From: DASUBN01 sp036000105 | Lineage (GTDB): Bacteria; Pseudomonadota; Gammaproteobacteria; Natronospirales; REEB76 | Assembly: GCA_036000105.1 (NCBI GenBank) | Contig: DASYGE010000007.1 | Span: 1-64,000 of the forward strand | Length of the DNA stretch: 64,000 nt | Reading direction: 5' to 3' | Shown: piece by piece, positions 42,101 through 49,993 of the stretch | Layout: each line of letters opens with the position of its first letter | How positions within the stretch are numbered: position 1 is the first letter of the stretch | Made by a program: the position numbers and the translations under genes | The notes under the pieces: generated by a model | Database searches by the model: none | What the model saw: only the letters and a program-made list of their open reading frames with translations | Told to the model about the DNA's origin: nothing

Positions 42101-43165
42101 ATGAAAAATCATGCTTGGTCTTCCGCTATCGCGGCTTTCGGGCTCGCCAGTCTGGCGCTCCTGCCTTGCGCGGCGCAAGCGGATGCGACCATCCAGACGC
42201 TGACGCATTTCGACGAGCTGACCGGCATCGCCTCCCACGATTCCACCACCACGGATTACATACAAGGCAACAAGAAGCGCGAGGAGAACTTGAGGAAGTT
42301 CACCGGTTCGGTGCTCGGGGCCTGGCAGAAGTTCAGGAACGAGGACAACGGCGCGCTCGACGTGGACATCTATCGCGTGGGCGATAACAAGCACTATGAC
42401 CTGGATCCGAAGAAGAAGACCTACAACGAAGATGCGATATATGACCCGCAGCAGGCGCCCAAACAGCAGAACTCGAAGGAAGCCGCCCAGCAGCAGCAAG
42501 AGCAGGATAAAGAGAACGACACCAAGGTCACCAAGAACGAGTTCACGGTGAAGGCCACGGGCCGGACGAAGGACATCAATGGCTTCGACACCACCGAGTA
42601 CGTGGTGACCTGGGACGTGGAGACGGAGAACACCAAGACCGGCGAGAAGGGTAAGAGCCTGATGACCACGGATACCTGGAACTCCACGGACGCGCGTCTC
42701 GCCAAGGCTCATGCCGAGGAAGCGGCCTATGCCCATGCCTACCTCAAGCTGATGCAGATACCCTCCAACCCGGACGATCTGAAGCTGTACGGTTTCGGGC
42801 AGGGAAGCGTCTCCATCAACGGCGAGGATCAGAAGAAGTTCTTCGACAAGCTACACACCATCAAGGGCTATCCCGTGTCCATGGACGTGCGCTGGGAGTC
42901 GGCGGGCAGCGGCGACAAGGAGTCAGACAAGGACTCAAGCTCGAACGACGACGCACAGCAAGCTCATCCCCAGACCCTGGACAGCGCGCTCGGCAGCATC
43001 TTCGGCGGCAAGAGCAAGAGCGATGACAGTGACAAGAAGGTCAGCACGGGCACGCCGGGCATGAACACGATCTTCCATTCGAACATCGAAGTGAAGTCGG
43101 TGGATACCAGCGCCATCGCTGCGTCGCAGTTCGAGGTGCCAGGGGATTACAAGAAAGGCGATTGA
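42101..43165 (+). CDS. Exported protein of unknown function, Gln/Lys-rich middle
   Basis: The 354-residue protein has a signal peptide ending CAAQADA. A low-complexity hydrophilic segment (about 110-150; QQAPKQQNSKEAAQQQQEQ) splits two ordered halves. The second half, with TVKATGRTKDINGFDTTEYVVTW, resembles DUF4412-type periplasmic proteins. A second acidic low-complexity stretch follows (about 268-320). It is not lipidated. No enzymatic motif seen. It is followed by the sRNA-like element A. Confidence 0.6.
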   Translation: MKNHAWSSAIAAFGLASLALLPCAAQADATIQTLTHFDELTGIASHDSTTTDYIQGNKKREENLRKFTGSVLGAWQKFRNEDNGALDVDIYRVGDNKHYDLDPKKKTYNEDAIYDPQQAPKQQNSKEAAQQQQEQDKENDTKVTKNEFTVKATGRTKDINGFDTTEYVVTWDVETENTKTGEKGKSLMTTDTWNSTDARLAKAHAEEAAYAHAYLKLMQIPSNPDDLKLYGFGQGSVSINGEDQKKFFDKLHTIKGYPVSMDVRWESAGSGDKESDKDSSSNDDAQQAHPQTLDSALGSIFGGKSKSDDSDKKVSTGTPGMNTIFHSNIEVKSVDTSAIAASQFEVPGDYKKGD

Positions 43166-43191
43166 GGGTGCTTAAAGGCACGCTTCGCACT

Positions 43192-43300
43192 GGGGAGGGT
43201 TGACGCCCTGGCGTAACAACTGGAGAATTCCCGGCAGGCTGGGTGTGCGCGTCCAGCAAATGCGAAGGCCGCTGTGAAACCACAGCGGCCTTTCCTTTTT
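43192..43300 (+). ncRNA. sRNA-like repeated element, copy A
   Basis: The order is GGGGAGGGTTGACGC, a small GACGC..GCGT hairpin, a linker, hairpin CTGGGTGTGCGCGTCCAG (43239-43256), then a terminator stem (43265-43276 with 43281-43292) and a T-rich tail. Copies B (44031) and C (60193) keep the same order. The stem bases vary with pairing kept, so a transcribed RNA is likely. As a minimum it terminates the 42101 gene. Confidence 0.5.
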
Positions 43301-43328
43301 TACGGGGGCGGTTAAGCGGTCTTGACCG

Positions 43329-43853
43329 CTAGGGGTGCTTCGGCACCGGCGCGGCGGGTCTCGCGAGCATGGGGTGATCCACCGACATGGGTTGATGCAC
43401 CTCAGGCCGATGGGGGAGATACAGGTTACGGCGGAATGACCGGGGGATGGACGGGGAATTCGCGTAGAGCGCATACACCGGCGCGGGTTCCGCCGATGCC
43501 GCATAGGATTGCTGCAGTGCGGCCCGGGACGCCTGGAGTTGCGCCCGCTCGAGAGCGAGCTCCTGCTCGCGCTGTTGCAGCGCTTCCTCGGCCTGCCGCT
43601 GCTGGATCAGGGCTGCGGTGTTGGCGGCGAGCGCCGCCTGGTCAGCGGCTATCTTCGCCGGGTCCTGGGGAGGGAATGCCGGCAGGTCCATGGTCTGGAG
43701 ATCAGTCGCAGCTTCTTTGGGAGGCTTGTCGCTGTAATGCACGGTGCCTTGGGCATCGGTCCACTTGTAGATGGGCTGAGCATCAGCGAACACGGCCGCT
43801 GAAGACATGACGGCGAACAGGAAAGCACACAGAAGCAGAAGTGACTTATTCAT
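43329..43853 (-). CDS. Exported DUF4124-domain protein with coiled coil
   Basis: The 174-residue protein starts at ATG 43853 with a signal peptide (KSLLLLCAFLFAVMSSAAVFA). The DUF4124 domain follows, IYKWTDAQGTVHYSDKPP (about 28-45). A long Gln/Ala/Glu coiled coil spans about 65-120 (IAADQAALAANTAALIQQRQ onward), and the tail is Pro-rich. DUF4124 is a small periplasmic fold common in Gammaproteobacteria with no known activity. It is convergent with the 42101 gene. Confidence 0.8.
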   Translation of the reverse strand: MNKSLLLLCAFLFAVMSSAAVFADAQPIYKWTDAQGTVHYSDKPPKEAATDLQTMDLPAFPPQDPAKIAADQAALAANTAALIQQRQAEEALQQREQELALERAQLQASRAALQQSYAASAEPAPVYALYANSPSIPRSFRRNLYLPHRPEVHQPMSVDHPMLARPAAPVPKHP

Positions 43854-44030
43854 GGTTGCCACCCTCCTGAGAGTAGGGGCGCAACCAAAGTATAGGCCTG
43901 TGGCCATCCTGTGCCGCAACATGGAGAAGAGTTAATCCGCGGGAAGAGGCGGCGATACAGTTCGCAACAACGGGAAAGAGCCGGGCATACAGGGTGTTAC
44001 GGAATCTTGCGGCGATCGTCCCTCAAGACC

Positions 44031-44140
44031 GGGGGGAGGGTTGACGCTCCGCGTCATGTTCCTGAAAATAGCGCCACGCTGGATGTGCGCGTCCAGGGAA
44101 TGCAAAAAAGCCGCTGCGGTCTTCCGCAGCGGCTTTTGCC
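44031..44140 (+). ncRNA. sRNA-like repeated element, copy B
   Basis: GGGGGGAGGGTTGACGCTCC GCGTC, CCTGAAAATAGCGCCACG, hairpin CTGGATGTGCGCGTCCAG (44079-44096), then terminator AAAAAGCCGCTGCGG (44105-44119) / CCGCAGCGGCTTTT (44124-44137). It lies on the plus strand between two minus-strand genes and so does not serve as a terminator for either on its own strand. Confidence 0.55.
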
Positions 44141-44201
44141 TCTCTCATGCAGTGCCAACCATCAAACAGCGTCAAGCCAAGCGCTGAGGCTGCTTCTCCC
44201 G

Positions 44202-44765
44202 TCAATGCAATACCCGGGGCTTGCGCCCCGTGCGGTTCGTAGTGTCCTGGGCGACATCCATCAGGAAAGCGCCGATGAAGTTGCGCATGACCGTCGGGGC
44301 GTAGTCGAGGGCGGTCTGGCCGCTCACGGATTTGAGATCCGCATCCGCGCCGGCGGCCAGGAGCAGCGAGACCAAGGTGCGGTTCTCGGCGCCTGAGTTG
44401 TTCGCCACCTGCATGAGGGCGGTGCGCATGGAGCCCGGGAGGGCGAGGTTCGGGTCCCAGCCCGCATCCAGGAGGTTCTTGACCCGCTTGATGCCGAGGT
44501 GGCTGCGGTCGGCGACGAGGTCGTATAGGAGGTTTTCCTTGTTGCCGAAGGGTAGCCAAAGGCGGGCGCCACGGTCGACGGCTTTGGCCGTCGCCTTGTG
44601 GTGCTCAAGGATGCCGAGGACGACGGCTTTCGCATGGGGGCCGGTCAGGAGCATCTCGAGCTCAGCATCGGCGTCCCGGTCCGCCTGTTCACAGGCACCC
44701 AAGGCCCGTGAAACGACCTTCATCAGGTTCGCTGAGCGCATGCGGCTTATCTCTACGTCGTCCAT
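44202..44765 (-). CDS. Ankyrin-repeat protein
   Basis: The 187-residue protein starts at ATG 44765. Two or three ankyrin repeats occupy about 95-165 (LLDAGWDPNLALPGSMRTALMQ; LLLAAGADADLKSVSGQTALDYA), preceded by a charged helical region. Ankyrin proteins mediate protein contacts. No signal peptide is seen. A strong TTGACA promoter overlapped by an AACAT/ATGTT inverted repeat lies about 75-100 bp upstream, suggesting repressor control. No family beyond the repeat is recognised. Confidence 0.7.
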   Translation of the reverse strand: MDDVEISRMRSANLMKVVSRALGACEQADRDADAELEMLLTGPHAKAVVLGILEHHKATAKAVDRGARLWLPFGNKENLLYDLVADRSHLGIKRVKNLLDAGWDPNLALPGSMRTALMQVANNSGAENRTLVSLLLAAGADADLKSVSGQTALDYAPTVMRNFIGAFLMDVAQDTTNRTGRKPRVLH

Positions 44766-44837
44766 GTGATAGCCCCGGGTGGTGATTCGGACCTTGCCAG
44801 GGCACCTTGTTCCACAAGGCTTCTTGGCAGGCGATAT

Positions 44838-44867
44838 AACATATAGCATGTTACATAATATTGTCAA
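44838..44867 (-). promoter_or_regulatory. Promoter with overlapping inverted repeat, ankyrin gene
   Basis: On the minus strand TTGACA (44867-44862) is followed after 17-18 bp by ATATGT/TATGTT. A perfect inverted repeat AACAT-N5-ATGTT (44838-44852) covers the -10, as expected of a repressor site. Confidence 0.5.
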
Positions 44868-44932
44868 TAGGGCACCCCCTGATATCAGGGGGGGGGTAAG
44901 CCCCGATTTCCTCAGCCAGCACAGGTTTCCAG

Positions 44933-44963
44933 CCAGCCCCGCCCAGCTCGGGGCTGGCCTTTT
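44933..44963 (+). terminator. GC hairpin with T-run before 44982
   Basis: CCAGCCCCG (44933-44941) pairs with CGGGGCTGG (44949-44957) and is followed by CCTTTTC. It stands 19 bp before the start of the 44982 gene, with its ribosome-binding site immediately after, so it may be an attenuator or the end of an upstream transcript. Confidence 0.6.
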
Positions 44964-44981
44964 CTACAGGAGAGGACAGCC

Positions 44982-45194
44982 ATGAAGATGGGAAAGAAAG
45001 ACCCGCGTAGCTCCATGAGCAAATCCGTGAAGGGCAAATCGCCCAGCAACAAGGGCGGAAAGAACCCGTTCAAATCGGCGAGCCCCTATGAGACGCCGGG
45101 AGTGGGGGAATGCAATCCGCCCAAGGGGCCGAGCCTGAAAGACGCGCCGGAAGAGGATCCGGTAGCGGACAGTTCGCTCGATACGGAGGAGTAG
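44982..45194 (+). CDS. Small Lys/Ser-rich hypothetical protein
   Basis: A 70-residue protein behind ACAGGAGAGG. The N-terminal half is basic and low in complexity (KSVKGKSPSNKGGKNPFKS), the C-terminal half acidic. It looks disordered and phage-like. The MITE-like element R2 begins 9 bp after its stop. Confidence 0.5.
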   Translation: MKMGKKDPRSSMSKSVKGKSPSNKGGKNPFKSASPYETPGVGECNPPKGPSLKDAPEEDPVADSSLDTEE

Positions 45195-45202
45195 TGCGCC
45201 GC

Positions 45203-45392
45203 TAAAAAGCAGGGATTTTGCACTTTGGCTAGGCGCGGATGACCGAGGAGCCGGAGTGTACATGCCAGTACATGAGGGTTCGCCGCATGCGGCGAACGAG
45301 GGTGAGCGCTCGTCGCTCTCGGGCGTCCTGCCCTCCGCGACATAAGGCCATCCTGGCCATAACAACGCCAAAGGGCAAAAGACCAATTTTTA
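45203..45392. mobile_element. MITE-like palindromic element, copy R2 (190 bp)
   Basis: TA-flanked inverted ends (TA-AAAAGCAGGGATTTTGC and, inverted, GGCAAAAGACCAATTTT-TA). The interior has TGGCTAGGCGCGGATGACCG, a GTACATG palindrome, GTTCGCCGCATGCGGCGAAC (perfect palindrome) and CATAAGGCCATCCTGGCC. It is R1 plus about 65 bp of inserted hairpins. It ends just before the ribosome-binding site of the next gene. Confidence 0.65.
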
Positions 45393-45402
45393 GAGGTGCA
45401 CT

Positions 45403-45603
45403 ATGAGGTTCGGTTGGGAGACTTATCGGAGAGTGCTGCAAGAGGGTTTCGACGCCTACAAGCTGGCCGGACCTTTCGCGCACTGTCCTTATGGAGCAGA
45501 CGAACGCAACGGCATCTGGGTGTTCGGTAAGCAGAAAGCGAAGCAGGGCTTGAGCTTCAAGCAGACCTGCCGGGAGTTCAGGCGCATGGAAGGCACCGCT
45601 TGA
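45403..45603 (+). CDS. Small protein resembling ribosome modulation factor
   Basis: A 66-residue protein with AGAGGTG before the ATG. EGFDAYKLAGPFAHCPY and IWVFGKQKAKQ follow the RMF pattern (Gly-x-x-Gly-like turn, CPY, then W-x-x-G). RMF dimerises 70S ribosomes in stationary phase; related small proteins are also frequent in phages. The match is short, so this is tentative. Confidence 0.4.
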   Translation: MRFGWETYRRVLQEGFDAYKLAGPFAHCPYGADERNGIWVFGKQKAKQGLSFKQTCREFRRMEGTA

Positions 45604-45688
45604 AACAGCCGACGGTCATGTCGGTTCATTGACAAACCTGCCATGGCCGAGTACGTCTATGTGACGTGAGGTAGCTTGGGAGGGGAAC

Positions 45689-46543
45689 ATGAAAGCACGC
45701 ATCAACCGCCTATCCATTGCGATGCTGTGGGCAGGTACGCTGCTGATGGCATCCCTGCTGTTATCAGGTTGCAGCAGCTATGGCGGAGTCGCACCTGCCG
45801 ACGATCAGGATCAGCCGATCGCTTCGGCGCCGGGCGATACGGCGGAGGTGATACAGGCACGCGGGGTGCTGAAGGAGGAGGTGGAGAAGACTCCGCTGGT
45901 GCGGCACATGGATTTCGACGTGAAGCCGGGGGATCTGCGCGTCATCACGTACACGGACCCCTCTACGAATACCCAGGATCTGGTGGAACTCGTGCTGGTG
46001 CTGCCCAATTCCATCAGCATCAGTTACATCCCGGGCGGGGCCTTCGAGTACCCGGGCTGGAAACTGACATACACCGAATACCAGGACATGAAGCAGTACT
46101 ACTGGCTCTCGTCCAGCTGGTCAGAGACCGATGCACAAGCGGCCGCCGATGCCTTGAGGATACTGGTGCTGGATGCGCGCCAGGATTATGCGCGGGGGAA
46201 TGCGCTGCACTTCGAGAAGTTCAGGCTGGACTGCCAGAGCTTCAACGCACTCAAGGACAAACCGCCCATGTCCGACGAAGCGCAGCAACATCAGGCCACG
46301 GCGGAGAGCGATTACGCCAAGGGTGACCTGGACGATGCGGGCGATGAATACCAGGCGGCTTTGAAGCTCTATCCCTGCTGGCCCGAGGGGCTGCTCAAGC
46401 GGGCGAACATCCTGGGTGCGACGGGGTGGTATGCGCCGGCGGTGGATAGCATGCAGCGGTATCTGGAACTGGTGCCGGATGCGGCGGATGCCCAGGCCCT
46501 CAGAAACCAGATCGCGGTCTGGCAGAGCAAGATGGGCGGCTAG
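45689..46543 (+). CDS. Lipoprotein with C-terminal TPR-like repeats
   Basis: The 284-residue protein has a lipobox (LLSGC, Cys at about 29) after a basic N-terminus, so it would be lipidated by Lgt and LspA. A globular middle (about 60-180) is followed by a TPR-like region (SDYAKGDLDDAGDEYQAALKLYP and YAPAVDSMQRYLELVPDAAD, about 211-275). The partner is unknown. It is transcribed toward another lipoprotein gene on the opposite strand. Confidence 0.7.
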   Translation: MKARINRLSIAMLWAGTLLMASLLLSGCSSYGGVAPADDQDQPIASAPGDTAEVIQARGVLKEEVEKTPLVRHMDFDVKPGDLRVITYTDPSTNTQDLVELVLVLPNSISISYIPGGAFEYPGWKLTYTEYQDMKQYYWLSSSWSETDAQAAADALRILVLDARQDYARGNALHFEKFRLDCQSFNALKDKPPMSDEAQQHQATAESDYAKGDLDDAGDEYQAALKLYPCWPEGLLKRANILGATGWYAPAVDSMQRYLELVPDAADAQALRNQIAVWQSKMGG

Positions 46544-46559
46544 AAGGCGCTCGCGCTCT

Positions 46560-47342
46560 TCATTGCACTTTGAACTCGGCGACGAAACCGCCCGCGGCGT
46601 TTGAGACGCAGAGGTAGTAGTAGGTGCCCATAGCACCCCCGAAGAAATTGAAAGTGTCATAGGCGCTCTCGTGGGCGAGGCCGGTCAGGCTGCCGCCACA
46701 GGTGGGTGATGCGCCGGTGCTTTGGATGGAGACCGAGAACAGGCTCCCGCGATCGCCGAGTTGCGACAGCCGCCCCTGCAGATGGCAACCGTAGGCATCG
46801 TCTCCTGAAAAAGAGCCATCAGGCTGGACGGTGAGGTCCAGGGATGCGGGCGTGGGGGAAAGGTAAGCGCCCATCCATTGCCCTTCGGCCACCGAGGGCT
46901 TCCCGTAATAGGTCTCCAGGGGCAGCAGGCTTGCCTGCCCTGAACGCGCTTGCTCGGAGCCGGCGTCGCCGTCCAGGCTGACGGCGATCTGGTCATCCGA
47001 TGCGGTGCCGGTCATGTCGAGATGCTTCGACGAGGTGCCGTCAGCGAACCTGTAACCCATGGACGGGAAAGCGGTGACGGAGCCGGATAGCTTCTCGCTG
47101 CCGGTGAAGCGGGGCAGGACGTAGATGACGCCCGTGCTGTCGTAGAGATATGCGGATCCGTCTTTCTGGACGAGAGCGGTCACCGGTATGGAGTCATGGG
47201 CGTCGGTAGCGGTGTAAGTGCCGCTCCAATTGCCTTGTACAGACACGTCGGTGCTGTCGCTTTGTCCCGCATTGCAGGCAGCCAAGGTGCCGCTCAGGGA
47301 CAGAGCGAAGCATAAAGACCATGCGCGTATGCACCTATCCAT
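46560..47342 (-). CDS. Lipoprotein, beta-rich, unknown function
   Basis: The start at ATG 47342 gives 260 residues; signal peptide with lipobox-like LAAC (Cys at about 23). Two similar beta-rich modules follow (GNWSGTYTATD...; GQWMGAYLSPTP...), suggesting an internal duplication of a lipocalin-like or barrel fold. No catalytic residues recognised. Convergent with the 45689 lipoprotein with only 16 bp between stops. Confidence 0.65.
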   Translation of the reverse strand: MDRCIRAWSLCFALSLSGTLAACNAGQSDSTDVSVQGNWSGTYTATDAHDSIPVTALVQKDGSAYLYDSTGVIYVLPRFTGSEKLSGSVTAFPSMGYRFADGTSSKHLDMTGTASDDQIAVSLDGDAGSEQARSGQASLLPLETYYGKPSVAEGQWMGAYLSPTPASLDLTVQPDGSFSGDDAYGCHLQGRLSQLGDRGSLFSVSIQSTGASPTCGGSLTGLAHESAYDTFNFFGGAMGTYYYLCVSNAAGGFVAEFKVQ

Positions 47343-47424
47343 GGTTACGCATCCTTGCAATAACCCGATGACCGCTGACTAAAGTCTAAGTGCTATCCAG
47401 GCCTAGATAAACCGATTTGAACAT

Positions 47425-47937
47425 ATGAACCCCGACGTTATGTCACCAATCGAACAGCACCTTTTTAAGAGAATTCTAACGATGACAGTCATAAAGAAGC
47501 CGGCGAAATCTCGCCGGAATGGCGAAGCCGTGCCCAGCTTGATGGACCTAGTGCCGCCGAGCGCCAAAGCAAACCCTGAGAAGCCAGCGCCTTCCGCGGC
47601 CTCCAAAGCGCTCACCGCAGCACACCGGGGTGTGCGTGGCAGGCCCTGGACCAACATCCGGGCGCTCGCGAAAGAGCATTCGGTACAAGCCCTGGAAAAA
47701 CTGATCGAGCTCACCGCGTGCGACAACCCCTGCGTGGCGCTCGGGGCTGGCCGAACGGTGTTGCAGCTCGGTCATGGAAGAGTGCCCATCATCATTGAGC
47801 ATGTCAGATCGGGCGGCGCGCATTCCGGCAAAGACAAGCCTACCGAGGAACTCAAGATACAGATCAAGCATTTCAAAGAGGAGGGAAAGGGTGGAACCGC
47901 AACACGATATCGAAAGCTGCCCCTGGTGCCGGGGTGA
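47425..47937 (+). CDS. Phage terminase small subunit-like protein
   Basis: Up to 170 residues; ATG 47482 would give 151. RGRPWTNIRALAKEHSVQALEKLIELTACDNPCVALGAGRTVLQLGHGRVP matches the helical DNA-recognition region seen in small terminases and DUF5681-like proteins. It is the first gene of the late module, followed by a zinc-ribbon protein and TerL. No strong ribosome-binding site distinguishes the two starts. Confidence 0.55.
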   Translation: MNPDVMSPIEQHLFKRILTMTVIKKPAKSRRNGEAVPSLMDLVPPSAKANPEKPAPSAASKALTAAHRGVRGRPWTNIRALAKEHSVQALEKLIELTACDNPCVALGAGRTVLQLGHGRVPIIIEHVRSGGAHSGKDKPTEELKIQIKHFKEEGKGGTATRYRKLPLVPG

Positions 47938-48190
47938 TGGGAAGGATCACGGCACGCTCGGCATGGCACAGGTAAGGGACTGCGCACGCTGCGAGGGCAG
48001 CGGCCGGGTATATGTGACGAGCCGGGGATCGGCCACGGGTCGGCGTCGGGTGTACAAGGGGCCGGCTCCGGCCCATCGGCTCAAGGCAGCCGTGCTGGCA
48101 TCAACACAAGAACAAGAACTGACGAAAGCGTTGCAGAAGACCAGACACCCTCACAAACGTAAGAAACATGCCCGCAGTCACGCTGCCTAA
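47891..48190 (+). CDS. Small zinc-ribbon phage protein
   Basis: The frame is longer, but GTG 47891 has GAGGGAAAGG just upstream and gives 99 residues. Two knuckles, CPWCRGDGKDHG and CARCEGSGRVYV, form a DnaJ-like CxxCxGxG zinc site. The tail is basic (HKRKKHARSHAA). It overlaps TerS upstream by 47 bp and TerL downstream by 23 bp. It may bind DNA or the terminase. Confidence 0.65.
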   Translation: MEPQHDIESCPWCRGDGKDHGTLGMAQVRDCARCEGSGRVYVTSRGSATGRRRVYKGPAPAHRLKAAVLASTQEQELTKALQKTRHPHKRKKHARSHAA

Positions 48191-49472
48191 CGCTTGGCAG
48201 CCGCGGCCACATCAACGACGGCTTTGGGATTACCTGGATGGCGGCGGCAAGCGCGCGGTGGCGGTGTGGCACCGGCGTGCGGGCAAGGATTCGACGGCCA
48301 TCAACTGGACAGCGGTGGCGGCGCATCAGCGCATCGGCACTTACTGGCACATGCTGCCGACGGCGAACCAGGGCCGGCTCGTGGTCTGGGATGGGCGGGA
48401 CGGTGCGGGCCGGCGGCTCATAGATCAGGCCTTCCCCAAGGAAGTACGCGGCGCGGTGCGCAATGACCGCATGACCATGGAGTTGAAGTGTGGCTCAGTC
48501 TGGCAAGTGGTGGGATCGGACAATTACGACCGACTGGTGGGAGCCAACCCCGTCGGGGTGGTGTTTAGCGAATGGTCGCTCACCGATCCGCGTGCTTGGG
48601 ATTATGTGCGACCGATACTCGCTGAGAACGGTGGATGGGCGGCATTTATCTATACCCCGCGGGGCAAGAACCACGGCCACGACCTCTTCGACATCGCCCG
48701 TCATCGTGGAGACTGGTTCTGCGAGCAACTGACGGTGGCGGATACGGGCGTATTGAGCGCGGAAGCCATCGGCGAGGAACGGGCCAGCGGCATGAGCGAG
48801 GCGCTCATCCAGCAGGAATACTACTGCTCCTTCGAATCGGCCAACGAGGGGAGCTACTACGGGAAGCTCCTGGAACAGGCGGAACGAGAAGGGCGGGTGA
48901 CCAAGGTCCCTCATCAGCCGGAGCTGGCGGTGGATACCTGGTGGGACTTGGGGATAGGCGACAGCACCGCCATCTGGTTTACCCAGCGGGCCGGCTTGGA
49001 ACAGCACTGCATCGATTACTACGAGTGCAACGGCGAGGGGCTAGCCCATTACGCGAAGGTGCTGCAAGACCGCGGCTATGTGTATGGAACTCACTGGGCG
49101 CCCCATGACATCACGGCGCGGGAGCTGGGGACGGGGAAATCGCGCCTGGAAGTATCGCGGGGCTTAGGCATCCATTTCAAAGTGGCGCCGCGGCTCGCGG
49201 TGGAAGACGGCATCGAGGCGGTGCGGAACCTCCTGCCACGCTGCTGGTTCGATGCAGAGAAGTGCCGGCAGGGATTGCGGGCACTCAAATCCTATCACCG
49301 GGATTACAACGACCGGCGACAGGCTTATCTGCCGCATCCAGTGCATGACTGGGCGAGCCACGGAGCAGATGCGTTCAGGACGGGGTCGGTGACGGTGAAA
49401 GGCTCACATCAAGCACCACAAGACCCGTCAAACCCCAGATCGAGAAGGTTCGGGTCGTTCATGAGCCGATGA
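48168..49472 (+). CDS. terL: Phage terminase large subunit
   Basis: The 434-residue packaging motor has Walker A-like HRRAGKDS (about 35-42), Walker B VVFSEWS with catalytic Glu135, and C-terminal RNase-H-like nuclease acidic residues in WWDLGIGDST, WAPHD and DWASHGADAFR. Length is normal. It cuts and pumps DNA into the prohead through the portal. The last codons (GSFMSR, stop) lie in the first unit of an 85-bp tandem repeat, and the portal gene is displaced 2.7 kb downstream by cargo. Confidence 0.92.
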   Translation: MPAVTLPNAWQPRPHQRRLWDYLDGGGKRAVAVWHRRAGKDSTAINWTAVAAHQRIGTYWHMLPTANQGRLVVWDGRDGAGRRLIDQAFPKEVRGAVRNDRMTMELKCGSVWQVVGSDNYDRLVGANPVGVVFSEWSLTDPRAWDYVRPILAENGGWAAFIYTPRGKNHGHDLFDIARHRGDWFCEQLTVADTGVLSAEAIGEERASGMSEALIQQEYYCSFESANEGSYYGKLLEQAEREGRVTKVPHQPELAVDTWWDLGIGDSTAIWFTQRAGLEQHCIDYYECNGEGLAHYAKVLQDRGYVYGTHWAPHDITARELGTGKSRLEVSRGLGIHFKVAPRLAVEDGIEAVRNLLPRCWFDAEKCRQGLRALKSYHRDYNDRRQAYLPHPVHDWASHGADAFRTGSVTVKGSHQAPQDPSNPRSRRFGSFMSR

Positions 49473-49725
49473 CATGTTATCTGGACTGGATACCGGCTTT
49501 CGCTGGTATGACGAATCAATACGCAATCAGCGGGGCGGATCGTTCATGAGCCGATGACATGTTATCTGGACTGGATACTGGCTTTCGCTGGTATGACGAA
49601 TCAATACGCAATCAGCGGGACGGATCGTCCATGAGCCGATGACACGTTATCTGGACTGGATACCGGCTTTCGCTGGTATGACGAATCAATACGCAATCAG
49701 CGGGGCGGATCGTTCATGAGCAGAT
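49457..49725. repeat. Three 85-bp tandem repeats carrying the TerL stop and a REP hairpin
   Basis: Units start at 49457, 49542 and 49627, and a partial fourth at 49712. Each holds the last TerL codons (TTCATGAGCCGATGA), a REP hairpin (CTGGATACCGGCTTTCGCTG then GTATGACG) and a 30-bp spacer. Copies differ by only a few substitutions. Unit 1 overlaps the true TerL end. Confidence 0.95.
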
Positions 49726-49840
49726 GAACATAGTCGCAAGATGAAACTACGGCCGATCGCTGACGTGCAGCCTGTCCATACGACGGGAATAAATCATGTC
49801 GCCTACATATCGATCATATCGTCGTCCAGACACACTTCTT

Positions 49841-49868
49841 TTGTGTGACGGACCCGTCCCTATATAAT
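49841..49868 (+). promoter_or_regulatory. Candidate promoter of the flavoprotein gene
   Basis: A consensus TATAAT at 49863-49868 is preceded after 16 bp by TTGTGT (49841-49846). The rest of 49726-49993 has no gene. A cargo gene with its own promoter would be expressed independently of phage transcription. Confidence 0.45.
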
Positions 49869-49993
49869 GCAATGACGATCCGTGAATCACTCATCCCGGA
49901 ATGGGTCTCCGCTCCGCTCCGTCTGCGTGCGCACGAGCTGCATCGACTGGAGGCGCTTCGCCCGATGCAAAAACAACAAAGGACTTCGCCTGT

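Noticed and set aside
49457..49725. Regular 85-bp repeats considered as a CRISPR array
   Set aside because: There are no unique spacers: the whole 85-bp unit repeats, includes the TerL stop codon, and no cas genes are present.
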